A stretch of DNA of 11,044 bases from Candidatus Heimdallarchaeota archaeon (GTDB lineage: Archaea > Asgardarchaeota > Heimdallarchaeia > Hodarchaeales > LC-3): the NCBI GenBank assembly GCA_027364495.1, contig DAHXPE010000240.1:1-11044 (forward strand). Reading direction: 5' to 3'. Each line of letters begins with the position of its first letter. Position 1 is the first letter of the stretch. The notes under the pieces were generated by a model. The model worked only from the letters and a program-made list of their open reading frames with translations. It searched no databases and was not told where the DNA came from. Made by a program: the position numbers and the translations under genes. This document shows, one piece after another, positions 1 through 7,309 of this stretch.

Positions 1-190
1 TTGTAGAAATTGATTTTGAGATTCTGTTCTTGAATCCATTAGGATTATTGAATTAGTTTCTTTATATTTAAAAGAAGATTTACTAATTTGAGATCGTACT
101 GCGTTCACAAAGGTTTGCCTGCCGATAAATATATTTTTTGCCGGCGGCTAAAAACGTTTCGATAGCTGCAGTGATTTTTGTCGAAAACTA
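1..190 (-). other. possible frameshifted coding remnant at left edge
   Basis: On the minus strand, the frame covering 147 down to 1 has 49 codons without a stop and runs off the window. An ATG lies at 39 and a GTG at 108. A second minus-strand frame is open from about 190 to 86 and reads like protein (for example FLAAGKKYIYRQANLCERST). Joining the second frame to the first near 85 would give one longer reading, as expected of a gene with an indel. Positions 110-150 are also clearly richer in GC than the surroundings. I do not recognise the peptide. In DNA this AT-rich, open stretches of this size also arise by chance, so this is only a pointer. Confidence 0.18.
117..148. repeat. GC-rich imperfect inverted repeat
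   Basis: GCC-T-GCCG (117-124) can pair with CGGCGGC (142-148), giving seven G-C pairs with a bulged T and a 17-base AT-rich loop. It stands out because the flanks have almost no G or C. It lies about 270 bases from the nearest confident gene, and its role is unknown. Confidence 0.25.
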
Positions 191-414
191 GTTAAACACT
201 TACTATTTTTTTAATTTTGAGATATCTAGAATGAAAAAATAATCACTTTTAAAAGGTTATTTTTAGGGAAATCAAGAAAAAGAAAAAAGGCTTTTTTTGA
301 AAATTTTACCCATAGCCTTAGTTACTTGATATTTTGAAATAAATTAATAGTTCTAAATCTTAGCGTAATTATTGATGAGAGAAGAAGGAAAGGTTAAATA
401 GTTTCTAAAATAAT
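191..414. other. gene-free AT-rich stretch
   Basis: Apart from the possible remnant at 1-190, the first 414 bases carry no reading frame I can support on either strand. This part is poly-A/T-rich and holds the downstream flank of the minus-strand reductase genes, including a T-rich tract described separately as a possible terminator. Confidence 0.4.
275..298 (-). terminator. possible U-rich transcription terminator
   Basis: Read on the minus strand, A7-GCC-T6 is followed by CTTTTTCTT, a strongly U-rich tract about 115-140 bases beyond the stop of the minus-strand reductase genes. Archaeal RNA polymerase commonly stops at U-rich tracts, so this could end that transcript. The distance from the stop codon and the general AT richness keep confidence low. 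Confidence 0.22.
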
Positions 415-1489
415 TTAGGAAGGCTGAGAATTTAAAAAATTGGATTTTTCTATTCTTTGAACATCATTTGCTTTTTTTAAGAGACTAATATCAGGTGTTA
501 AATAATTTAATTCAATTTTTTTTATTAGACTTGTCATTTCATCATTTATTGGTGTTTTTATACCTAGTTCTTTTCCTAATTTTGAAACATAACCGTTTAA
601 ATAATCTATTTCAGTTTTTTTACCTTTTTTAAGATCTTGAAGCATTGAAGGAAAAACTGTTGCATAACTTTTTGCTATTTGTTTAATAAAAAGTAATTGA
701 ATACATTTTTTTAAAAAACGGAGTCTGTTCATCTGAATAAAGCATGTAAGGATCAATTTTTATTTTTTCAAGTTTTATACCTAATTTATCAGCCACATCA
801 ATCGTTTCCCTATATATTGAGAAAAAAATATCCCTACAATAACCAATTTTGAGTAGTTGGCCTAAATACTTTCCTGAAATGGCTGTAATCGCATTTATTG
901 AGCAATTAATAGCTAGTTTCGACCAATAAATTCCTTCCATATTTTGAGAAACATCACAAGAGGTTATTTTGGATAAAATTTCTCTGACATTTTCTAAACT
1001 ACTATTTGCTACTCTGGAACGGTTTTTACCTATTATTATTTGTTCGGATTTACTTAATGAATAGACTCCTGGAGAAAGCATTATCGAATTAAATATAACG
1101 CTCGCTATTATCACCTTATTTAAAAAATGATTTTCATATAAAGATTCGACAATACCATTTTGAAATGCTACAACAAATCCACCCGAATTAAGCAAATGTT
1201 TCGATTGAGAAATAGCATTTTCTACCTGTGCTGTTTTCATCATGTAAAATATTAAATCAAATTTATCTCGTATAAAACAAGTATTAGTATGGACTTTGCT
1301 TGGTTCAATTATAATGGTTTCTTTATTTGATCCTTCAAGTATTCTCAATCCATCTTTTATTAATATTTTTGTAATTGTTTCGTTATTTGTTACCAATGTG
1401 CAGTCATAATTCGCTAAAAGCAACTTTCCAGCTATAATTCCTCCTATAGATCCAATTCCAAGAAGTAAAATTTTTTGATGACTTTTCAT
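415..1489 (-). pseudogene. panE: ketopantoate reductase (PanE/ApbA family), frameshifted
   Basis: This is a 2-dehydropantoate 2-reductase-like gene split by a one-base shift. The family reduces 2-dehydropantoate to pantoate with NADPH on the way to coenzyme A. The first part (1489 to 683, 268 residues) has the Rossmann motif GIGSIG (11-16), K85, N111 in FQNG, and the catalytic-site pattern K191-x3-N195-x3-N199 in WSKLAINC, matching K176, N180 and N184 of E. coli PanE. The second part (down to 415) carries the C-terminal signature with the Ser of PSMLQD and the Glu of TEIDYLNGYV. Against the neighbouring intact copy the two parts join without a gap near 690-710, where removing one base from the T5 run (688-692 on plus, read as A5) or from the T7 run (706-712) restores a protein of roughly 330 residues. 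All expected active-site residues survive, so the lesion is young or is a sequencing or assembly error. ATG at 1489 follows a box A at leaderless distance. The two copies are well diverged, roughly one third identical by eye. Confidence 0.85.
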
Positions 1490-1510
1490 GCAATGGAATG
1501 TACTAACAGG

Positions 1511-1518
1511 TATTTAAG
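1511..1518 (-). promoter_or_regulatory. box A (TATA) for the frameshifted reductase
   Basis: On the minus strand the sequence CTTAAATA is centred about 25 bases before the ATG at 1489. That is the distance expected for a leaderless archaeal transcript and fits the lack of any Shine-Dalgarno match (CATTCCATTGC precedes the ATG). It suggests the downstream reductase has its own promoter in the 122-base gap. Confidence 0.35.
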
Positions 1519-1611
1519 AACCCGAATTATCATTTTTCAAAAATAAATTCCTTTAACTCAAGAATCTTTCAGAAGATCATAAGAATTTTTAACAATTTAG
1601 TCCATAAATCA

Positions 1612-2619
1612 CTATAATTGAATTTCAGAGAGATTTTCGACAGTTGGATTAAGATCTCCCTTTTCAATAAGTTTGATAAGGTTTCTTAATTTATCATTGA
1701 TTGGTGTAGGGAAATTTACTTCTTTCCCCTTCTTTGACACATATCCATTCAAATAATCAATTTCAGTTGGCCGTCCTCTTTCTATATCTTGTAATGTTGA
1801 TAATTTAACTAATCCAAACCTTTTACCTACAATTGTTATATAATATCTTTTTATTTTTCTTTTGACAAAATTACTGTTTTTTGGAAGATAAAGCCTGTAT
1901 GGGTCAGCCACTAATTTTTCTAATTTAATTTGCATTTTTTCAGCAACTTCAATTGTCTCACTATATGCTTCAAGAAATACTAGCTGTGCTTTTTTGATTT
2001 TGGTAAATTCACCTAATCTTAGACCTGTTATCCCAGATAAAGCATTGTTAGCACAACTTGTAGCTAATTTAGACCATACAACACCTAAAATATTATTTGA
2101 AAGCTCTACTCCAGAAGGACTAACATTTGATAATATTAGCTGTAGCTCATGAAGATTTAAAGTATTAGTTCGGTCTCCAACGAATGTTTTTCCGTTGCTG
2201 GTTATCGTATAATAACCTGGTCCTAGCATGCTCGCGCCCCAGACAATAATACACGTTGCAATCTTATTTGGAAATAAATCTGCTATTTCGTCATATACAT
2301 CTCCATTCTGTACAGTAACTATAATACCGTTTTCTTTCAAAAGAGATTTACTAATAATTTCTTGACCAGATTCTCTTATCGCAGTTGTTTTCACCATGAG
2401 AAAAATATAATCAAATTGCTCATTTTCCGGCAACTGTAATTGACAGGTAGCTTTAATTACATCATCATTCAATCTAATACCGTGGACATTAATATAATTA
2501 CAAATTTCTTCATTTTTTGATATTAATTTGCAATCATAGCCTTTACTAATAAGTTTAAAAGAAAAAACTCCTCCTAACGCTCCAATTCCTACTAAAAGCA
2601 TTTTTTTATGGTTGATCAT
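1612..2619 (-). CDS. ketopantoate reductase-like protein (PanE/ApbA family), intact copy
   Basis: A cytosolic NAD(P)H-dependent reductase of the 2-dehydropantoate 2-reductase family, 335 residues from this start. In the numbering of the two-residue-longer TTG form it has the Rossmann motif GIGALG (13-18), K79 in MVKTT, N107 in VQNGD, the catalytic Lys K186 in WSKLATSC with N194 eight residues on, and the C-terminal signature with S276 (STLQD) and E288 (PTEIDYLNGYV). The position equivalent to E. coli Asn180 is Ser190, a departure from PanE and from the broken paralogue next door, so substrate or activity may differ. That is why no gene symbol is given. I chose ATG 2619 over the in-frame TTG at 2625: AGGA lies about ten bases upstream and the promoter is 41 bases away. 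A pantoate role is plausible; a related 2-oxo-acid reductase is the main alternative. Confidence 0.87.
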   Translation of the reverse strand: MINHKKMLLVGIGALGGVFSFKLISKGYDCKLISKNEEICNYINVHGIRLNDDVIKATCQLQLPENEQFDYIFLMVKTTAIRESGQEIISKSLLKENGIIVTVQNGDVYDEIADLFPNKIATCIIVWGASMLGPGYYTITSNGKTFVGDRTNTLNLHELQLILSNVSPSGVELSNNILGVVWSKLATSCANNALSGITGLRLGEFTKIKKAQLVFLEAYSETIEVAEKMQIKLEKLVADPYRLYLPKNSNFVKRKIKRYYITIVGKRFGLVKLSTLQDIERGRPTEIDYLNGYVSKKGKEVNFPTPINDKLRNLIKLIEKGDLNPTVENLSEIQL

Positions 2620-2655
2620 AAACAAAAATTCCTAAAGATTTGATTTTAATTAATC

Positions 2656-2668
2656 CTTATAAATTTCG
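2656..2668 (-). promoter_or_regulatory. BRE plus box A of the intact reductase
   Basis: On the minus strand CGAAA is followed directly by TTTATAAG, close to the consensus of an archaeal B-recognition element plus TATA box. It is centred about 41 bases before ATG 2619, implying a start of transcription near 2635 and a short leader. Confidence 0.5.
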
Positions 2669-2691
2669 TTTTTTTCTTTTGTAATAATTTG

Positions 2692-2715
2692 ATTTAAGTT
2701 CAATTAAACTTAAAT
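2692..2715. promoter_or_regulatory. perfect dyad in divergent promoter region (candidate operator)
   Basis: ATTTAAGTT (2692-2700) and AACTTAAAT (2707-2715) are perfect inverted 9-base arms around a 6-base spacer, CAATTA. The dyad lies in the 143-base region between the divergent reductase and ABC transporter genes, about 50 bases before the ATPase ATG. Its right arm contains CTTAAAT, which could be the box A of the ABC operon, so a protein bound here could block that promoter. The symmetry is directly visible. Operator function is inferred, and no regulator gene is adjacent. Confidence 0.4.
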
Positions 2716-2762
2716 TATGAAGTCTTTGGTAATTTATTATATTTAATTCTAATGTGATATAC

Positions 2763-3461
2763 ATGGCTGTTTCTTTTGAAAATGTCACAAAAAATTATTC
2801 ATTTTTAAAAAATAAAATCCCTGTCATTGAAAACTTAAGTTTTGAAATTGAAAAAGGGGATTTTTTCGTCATCGCTGGGCCATCTGGGAGTGGAAAAACA
2901 ACAATACTACGAATCATGTCAGGTTTATCTCCAGTAACTTCAGGCGTAGTAAAAGTTGTGAATAATATTTTAACTGAAAATACTCAAGAAGAACTAGCTC
3001 TGCTTCGATCAGCCTTCATTGGTATTGTTTTCCAGGATTTTCAGCTTATCCAAACTCTCACATGTTTAGAAAATGTTATGCTCCCCTTAGAACTTGCGGG
3101 TGAAACTTCTAAAAAGGCTTATCTTGAGGCTAAAGAGCAATTAACGAAAGTTGGTCTTGAACATCGTCTAAATCATTATCCACTTCAATTATCGGGTGGA
3201 GAACAACAACGAGTAGCTTGGGCAAGAGCATTTATGAACCATCCAGATGTTTTGATTGCTGATGAACCAACCGCTAATTTAGACCATAGGACTCAAGAAT
3301 TTATATTTTCTGAGTTACAGAATTTGAAAAAGAATCCTGAGATAACTGTAATTATTAGCACTCATGAAGCCAGTATTCTGACTTTAGCTACTTGTAAATT
3401 AGAATTTAATTTAGATGCAAATAAATTTGTATTTACGAGAATTTCAGAATCACCAAATTAA
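2763..3461 (+). CDS. ABC transporter ATPase (MacB/LolD/FtsE-like)
   Basis: The ATP-hydrolysing subunit of an ABC transporter, 232 residues from this start, on the cytoplasmic face of the membrane. It has a complete set of motifs: Walker A GPSGSGKT (39-46), Q-loop Gln at 91 in VFQDF, signature LSGGEQQR (143-150), Walker B VLIADE (163-168) with catalytic Glu 168, D-loop NLD, and the H-loop His of STHE (201). Length and sequence match the MacB/LolD/FtsE branch, which pairs with FtsX-type permeases and usually works by mechanotransmission rather than classical solute import. A GTG at 2754 would add three residues, but GTGAT there is better read as the Shine-Dalgarno sequence, four bases before ATG 2763. 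The permease starts 39 bases downstream, which strongly indicates one transport unit. The substrate cannot be told from the ATPase. Confidence 0.95.
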   Translation: MAVSFENVTKNYSFLKNKIPVIENLSFEIEKGDFFVIAGPSGSGKTTILRIMSGLSPVTSGVVKVVNNILTENTQEELALLRSAFIGIVFQDFQLIQTLTCLENVMLPLELAGETSKKAYLEAKEQLTKVGLEHRLNHYPLQLSGGEQQRVAWARAFMNHPDVLIADEPTANLDHRTQEFIFSELQNLKKNPEITVIISTHEASILTLATCKLEFNLDANKFVFTRISESPN

Positions 3462-3500
3462 GATAAAATAGCATCTGAATTCCATAACATAGAATTAAGA

Positions 3501-5417
3501 GTGAATCACACCTTGACAAGTTTTATCAGTTTTACATTAGATTCTTTTAAGAAAAGAAAGGAATTACTTCATTTATTTTACATTCAGGTTTTTGTTGCCA
3601 TTATTTTGTATTACATCGTTATACTTTCTGATATTTTAGTTAAAACGTTCTATAAAACATCCATCACTAATATTATTAACTCAGCGGTGTCAAATTTCTG
3701 GGGAGCATTTTTTTTCATTTTAACTGTTATTGCTTTGTTATTTACCATTGCCTTTGTTTTATTCACTATAAGATTAATGATTTTTTATCAAACTAAAGAT
3801 ATTTCAGTCATGATAGCTATTGGGGGAATTCTGGAAATAATTGAAAACTTTTATCTTGTTCAATTACTCTTAATGTGCTTGGTATCAAGCGCTATTGGTG
3901 TTATTGTAGCATATGTATTAATTCTTGTTATAGTATTTATTTCGGAAATAATATTTCCAATTCGATTTTCTCTTGTGGTTCCATTTCCAGACTATTTTTT
4001 GGTTATAATATTTATTTTCTTCTTTTTCTCGACCTACCTAATTTCTGGTAGATTAATTGTTACTACCGTGAAAAAATATCACGAAGATCTAGTGCAAGAT
4101 AAAATAGATTTCAATGAAGGCAAAGATGATAATATATTAGCACGATTATTTATATGGGGAAGAAAAAAAGCTGATGGTTTCATTGATTTGACTACACGAA
4201 TAGCAAGACTTAATATTATGCGCCATTCATTTGTATTTCTTATTAGCTTAATTATTAATCTTCTTTATGCATTTTTCTTAGTATCAGTTTTATTTGGAAC
4301 TGTAATTATCTCAGATACCACCACAAACATTTCAAATAACGGTATTGGTGGAGATAATACAGCAATGATCGTTAATAAAAATTACGCATCGTTTTTTGAG
4401 ACCGCTTTTCAATTTGATTCTCAAACTAATTCAACAGGAATAAATTTCCAAGCTTCACTATTCAATTATCGTAATTTAATGAGTGTACTACAATCGTTTA
4501 ATATCACAAATATTGATGATCGAGTAATAATTCCTATGAATATTTATGCTCAAAACCCCTCACAGAATTTTAATCCAAATGAAACATACAATACTCCTAG
4601 TGGAGGTGATTTTGGTTCATTAATCAAAGTTACGCCCTATATTGTAGCACTACATCCATCAGTTTCCATTCCAAACTGGAATTACTATGGTGAAAATCCA
4701 AAAAATGTCACTGGTGATTCAATATTTGTTGGAGAGCATTTCGCATTCACAACATTTAAAAGCCCAATGAATGGACAACTCTATTTTGAATCTAACCCTA
4801 CGACTATTTTCACAATAAAATCTATAGTTTTGGATCCATTGTTTAAAGGTGATACAATATATATGGATATTGCAAAATATTTTTCACTCTTTAAGCCAAA
4901 TCCTTCATTACGAAACGTTATATTTCTTAAAGTCCCCTCAAAAACAATAGTGAATGAATTAAACTCTGCAATTCAAAAAGTAAATCCAGACCTTTCAGTT
5001 TATTCTCTTAATCCTGTAATAGCCCATAATGCTAATTTTAATACTTTGATTTCTTTCTTTTTGTTATTTGTTGGAATTCCTTTATTGGCGGTTTACTTTA
5101 TTCTTAGTGATTCATACAATAAACAAATAATAGAAGAAAGAAAACAACAATTAAATTTGATTAAGGTTCTAGGTGGAAATCTTGAAAAATTTAAATCTGT
5201 CATTTTAAAAGAAATAGACGGGTTTACTATTTGGGGGCTGGTTTTAGGATACATCTTTGCAATGTATTTCATTATTGATTTAACAGTTCCTTTTCCATAC
5301 ATAACACTTTATTCAATATTGTTTTCAATGGCCATTTTGATTATCCCATACTATGTTAGCCGAAGACGAAGAATAGGGAAAATCAAAGAAGTTTATCATT
5401 CCTATGTTGAAAGCTAA
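3501..5417 (+). CDS. FtsX-type ABC transporter permease with large ectodomain
   Basis: Integral membrane partner of the preceding ATPase, 638 residues from a GTG start (no better ATG is near). Hydrophobic segments lie at about 24-46, 67-92, 115-148, 163-188, 244-270, 515-537, 575-594 and 599-619. This resembles two FtsX/MacB repeats. The first (67-188) has only a short loop of about 20 residues before it. The second is split by an extracytoplasmic domain of about 240 residues (271-512), rich in Asn, Ser and Thr with several N-x-S/T sequons. The coupling segment after TM6, ERKQQLNLIKVLGGN (546-560), is the typical FtsX element that contacts the ATPase, and a weaker counterpart follows TM2 (YQTKDISVMIAIGG). 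The C-terminus is basic (RRRR at 621-624). It probably extrudes or releases lipids, lipoproteins or peptides, or acts on envelope proteins. The substrate is unknown. Confidence 0.9.
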   Translation: MNHTLTSFISFTLDSFKKRKELLHLFYIQVFVAIILYYIVILSDILVKTFYKTSITNIINSAVSNFWGAFFFILTVIALLFTIAFVLFTIRLMIFYQTKDISVMIAIGGILEIIENFYLVQLLLMCLVSSAIGVIVAYVLILVIVFISEIIFPIRFSLVVPFPDYFLVIIFIFFFFSTYLISGRLIVTTVKKYHEDLVQDKIDFNEGKDDNILARLFIWGRKKADGFIDLTTRIARLNIMRHSFVFLISLIINLLYAFFLVSVLFGTVIISDTTTNISNNGIGGDNTAMIVNKNYASFFETAFQFDSQTNSTGINFQASLFNYRNLMSVLQSFNITNIDDRVIIPMNIYAQNPSQNFNPNETYNTPSGGDFGSLIKVTPYIVALHPSVSIPNWNYYGENPKNVTGDSIFVGEHFAFTTFKSPMNGQLYFESNPTTIFTIKSIVLDPLFKGDTIYMDIAKYFSLFKPNPSLRNVIFLKVPSKTIVNELNSAIQKVNPDLSVYSLNPVIAHNANFNTLISFFLLFVGIPLLAVYFILSDSYNKQIIEERKQQLNLIKVLGGNLEKFKSVILKEIDGFTIWGLVLGYIFAMYFIIDLTVPFPYITLYSILFSMAILIIPYYVSRRRRIGKIKEVYHSYVES

Positions 5418-5431
5418 ATAGGTTTCATCAA

Positions 5432-6034
5432 ATGGATTCAATTACATTAGAAAAATATCAACAATTACTAGATCATTATGAAAATAAATATACTGACTTT
5501 GATTTATTTTTTCAAAATTATGAAGGGCTCTTTGTCTTCAGCAGGCTTGATATTGTTTTTAACGTTCTTAAAACACTTCTAGAAATGAATATAATAAATA
5601 TTAATCAAAAATTTATTGAAACAGGTTCAGGAGATGGTCGTATAGTAGCATTGGCATCAATTATTGGATTTGAAGTATATGGAATAGAATTAAGTAATGA
5701 TATGGCTAATATTTCCATAGGTCATATTCAAAAATTAGTTGAAAAAAAAATTCTTATTCATACACCAAAGATTATCCAAGGAGATTTTTTAAAGCAGGAA
5801 ACCTATGATAAACTGAAATGTCCTTTTCAAGATATTGACATCTTTTTTAATTATTATACCAGTACTGAGCTCCTTGTTTCCAAAGTAATAAAACGAGCAA
5901 AAATTGGTGCTATTTTAATATCTGTTAGCCTTAGTAAAAGACCAGTAAAAACAAATTTGCAGATTATTTACTCAACAGACCTTCCTGATCTTAATCATTA
6001 TTTGTATGTTTATAAAAAGAATCTAATTAATTAG
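5432..6034 (+). CDS. class I SAM-dependent methyltransferase-like protein
   Basis: A 200-residue cytosolic Rossmann-fold protein. Motif I is FIETGSGDGR (61-70), the glycine-rich S-adenosylmethionine loop. The acidic residue ending strand 2 is E86 in YGIELS, D118 in QGDFL fits the adenine-side acid, and DIDIFFNYY (134-142) takes the place of motif IV. The GSGDGR...GIEL pattern resembles the Dot1-like and FAM173/ATPSCKMT lysine methyltransferases and related small archaeal proteins, but the target cannot be assigned. It starts 14 bases after the permease stop, so it is very probably translated from the ABC transporter mRNA. AGGT lies upstream at a loose spacing. Possible roles include modifying the transporter or its cargo. 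Its 3' end overlaps the convergent downstream gene by 8 bases. Methyltransferase fold is fairly sure; function is open. Confidence 0.75.
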   Translation: MDSITLEKYQQLLDHYENKYTDFDLFFQNYEGLFVFSRLDIVFNVLKTLLEMNIININQKFIETGSGDGRIVALASIIGFEVYGIELSNDMANISIGHIQKLVEKKILIHTPKIIQGDFLKQETYDKLKCPFQDIDIFFNYYTSTELLVSKVIKRAKIGAILISVSLSKRPVKTNLQIIYSTDLPDLNHYLYVYKKNLIN

Positions 6035-6947
6035 TCTTATTTGAAATTTTATCTTTAACAATTTTAGAAAATGAAATTCCACTGAATTTTGTTTCCCCAA
6101 TCCATTTTTTCCTTAAAAATTTTATTCTCTGGAAATTTAGATCTTGATCAAAGTTTTTTAATGTTTCTTTAAATTTTTCATTAATAGAGAAATAATATTC
6201 GGCAATACCCTCAACAACAGAGGCAATGTCCTTTTTAGATAATTCAATAACTAATTTAGGACCTAACATGGTTTGGAGTTCGAAAGAATATTTCAAATTT
6301 TCTTGCTCTTTTAAAATGCGAACTAGCATAAGATGATAAAATTTTGCAAAATCAAGCCCAATGTTTTTAGGATTATCCTTATTAATTTTAATAAGTTCAT
6401 CAAGCATTGCTTGATCTTCAGGGCCAATAAATGGAATAATTGGATTATCTGGATTAATGGTAGGGAATATTTTAAAAGAATGATCAAGGAATTTATAGAT
6501 TCTAAGATGTTTTAGAGTCCAATCATCATCATCATAATGCATAAATTCAAGCAATTCATATGATTTTGTATCCAAAAGAACAATTAATCTAAACCAGTTG
6601 ACGATATAGCTATGGATAAACACAGAATACAAATAGGGACTGTCAAAAGTCTGAAAATATGTTATTAGCAATTTATTAAGAATATTGATACCAATTTCTT
6701 TCTCAGCACCTTTTTTATTAAGGAAAGCATAATGTAACGTTGCAAATGTGTAACCAGCTTCCATAGCACCTTTTTTAAAGACCTTGAAAGCAATTTCATT
6801 TAATTTAGTTATCATATCCCTATATTCAGCTCTTTCAAATTCCTTTAAGGATACAATATTCTTAGGCGCTTTTACAACTTCAGTTTCACTTAAACTTATC
6901 TGGGAAAATTTCGAATGCAATAACTCTAATTCATTTTCTTCCGGCAT
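6027..6947 (-). CDS. hypothetical protein, predominantly helical, 306 residues
   Basis: I do not recognise this protein. It has no signal peptide or clear membrane span and looks cytosolic. The composition suggests mostly amphipathic helices (about 35-60, 64-78, 84-137, 143-160, 177-190, 198-230, 238-282), with an acidic N-terminus (PEENELELL), an acidic cluster DDDDW (139-143), a proline-rich linker around 166-178 (NPDNPIIPFIGPED) and a basic C-terminal 25 residues. Such an all-helical layout fits a repeat-type or protein-binding scaffold, but no TPR or HEAT consensus stands out. The start is the first ATG, with GGTAGTTC just upstream. It is transcribed towards the ABC/methyltransferase unit and overlaps its end by 8 bases. 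The long, stop-free frame and ordinary amino-acid composition make it a real gene. Confidence 0.75.
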   Translation of the reverse strand: MPEENELELLHSKFSQISLSETEVVKAPKNIVSLKEFERAEYRDMITKLNEIAFKVFKKGAMEAGYTFATLHYAFLNKKGAEKEIGINILNKLLITYFQTFDSPYLYSVFIHSYIVNWFRLIVLLDTKSYELLEFMHYDDDDWTLKHLRIYKFLDHSFKIFPTINPDNPIIPFIGPEDQAMLDELIKINKDNPKNIGLDFAKFYHLMLVRILKEQENLKYSFELQTMLGPKLVIELSKKDIASVVEGIAEYYFSINEKFKETLKNFDQDLNFQRIKFLRKKWIGETKFSGISFSKIVKDKISNKTN

Positions 6948-7000
6948 GAACTACCGTATTCCTTCGACTATTTAATTTATTTCTATAATTCTTTATTGTA

Positions 7001-7009
7001 TTTAAATAT
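7001..7009 (-). promoter_or_regulatory. possible box A for the 306-residue protein
   Basis: Read on the minus strand, ATATTTAAA lies about 55-60 bases before the ATG at 6947, giving a transcription start near 6978 and a leader of about 30 bases. It matches the archaeal TATA form, but many similar AT stretches occur in this region. Confidence 0.25.
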
Positions 7010-7266
7010 TTATTATATCAATCAATTTTCTATATTTAATTTTTTATTTTCATTTTGAAAATGGGATTTAAATTAAAAATTTTGATTATAAGCTTATATT
7101 TCGCAGGTATTTTTAAAATTTTTTTTTGACTTTTGATTTAATCAAAAAATCCGACAATATTTATATATCGTTTATAAATTGAATGAATGGTGATTTTTTA
7201 AATTTTCGTTGATTTTCTGAAATTTTAATTACTCCATGAATATTTTTCAGTCCATTGGATTTGAAT

Positions 7267-7304
7267 AAAGCCAATTTCACCTTATTATTATTATTAGTGG
7301 CTTT
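7267..7304 (-). terminator. hairpin just after the surface-protein gene
   Basis: AAAGCCA (7267-7273) and TGGCTTT (7298-7304) form a perfect 7-pair stem starting six bases beyond the stop of the minus-strand surface protein. The loop contains five near-perfect TTA units (7282-7296). The position suits a 3' end structure or terminator, but there is no strong U-run right after it, so mRNA stabilisation is equally possible. Confidence 0.35.
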
Positions 7305-7309
7305 GAGAT

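Larger units (their letters stand above)
6948..7309. other. intergenic region, 362 bases, no gene
   Basis: An extremely AT-rich stretch between two minus-strand genes. It holds a likely box A for the 306-residue protein, a hairpin next to the stop of the surface protein, and TTTATATATCGTTTATAA at 7160-7177, which could be TATA-like on either strand but has no gene at a suitable distance. The best small frame seen (nine codons from an ATG at 7184) is too short to support. Confidence 0.5.

Noticed and set aside
415..756. Separate 113-residue gene downstream of the first reductase
   Set aside because: Its sequence from about residue 12 on matches the C-terminal domain of the neighbouring intact reductase, so it is the frameshifted tail of the same gene, not an independent one.
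5093..5302. 69-codon frame on the minus strand inside the permease gene
   Set aside because: It lies wholly opposite a conserved permease C-terminus with a clear FtsX coupling motif and has no promoter or ribosome-binding match.
6333..6975. Two plus-strand frames (60 and 63 codons) opposite the 306-residue gene
   Set aside because: Both are antisense shadows of a well-formed longer gene, with unlikely composition and no start signals.
7282..7296. TTA trinucleotide repeat as a microsatellite or CRISPR-like feature
   Set aside because: Only five short units forming the loop of a hairpin; no spaced repeats and nothing CRISPR-like.
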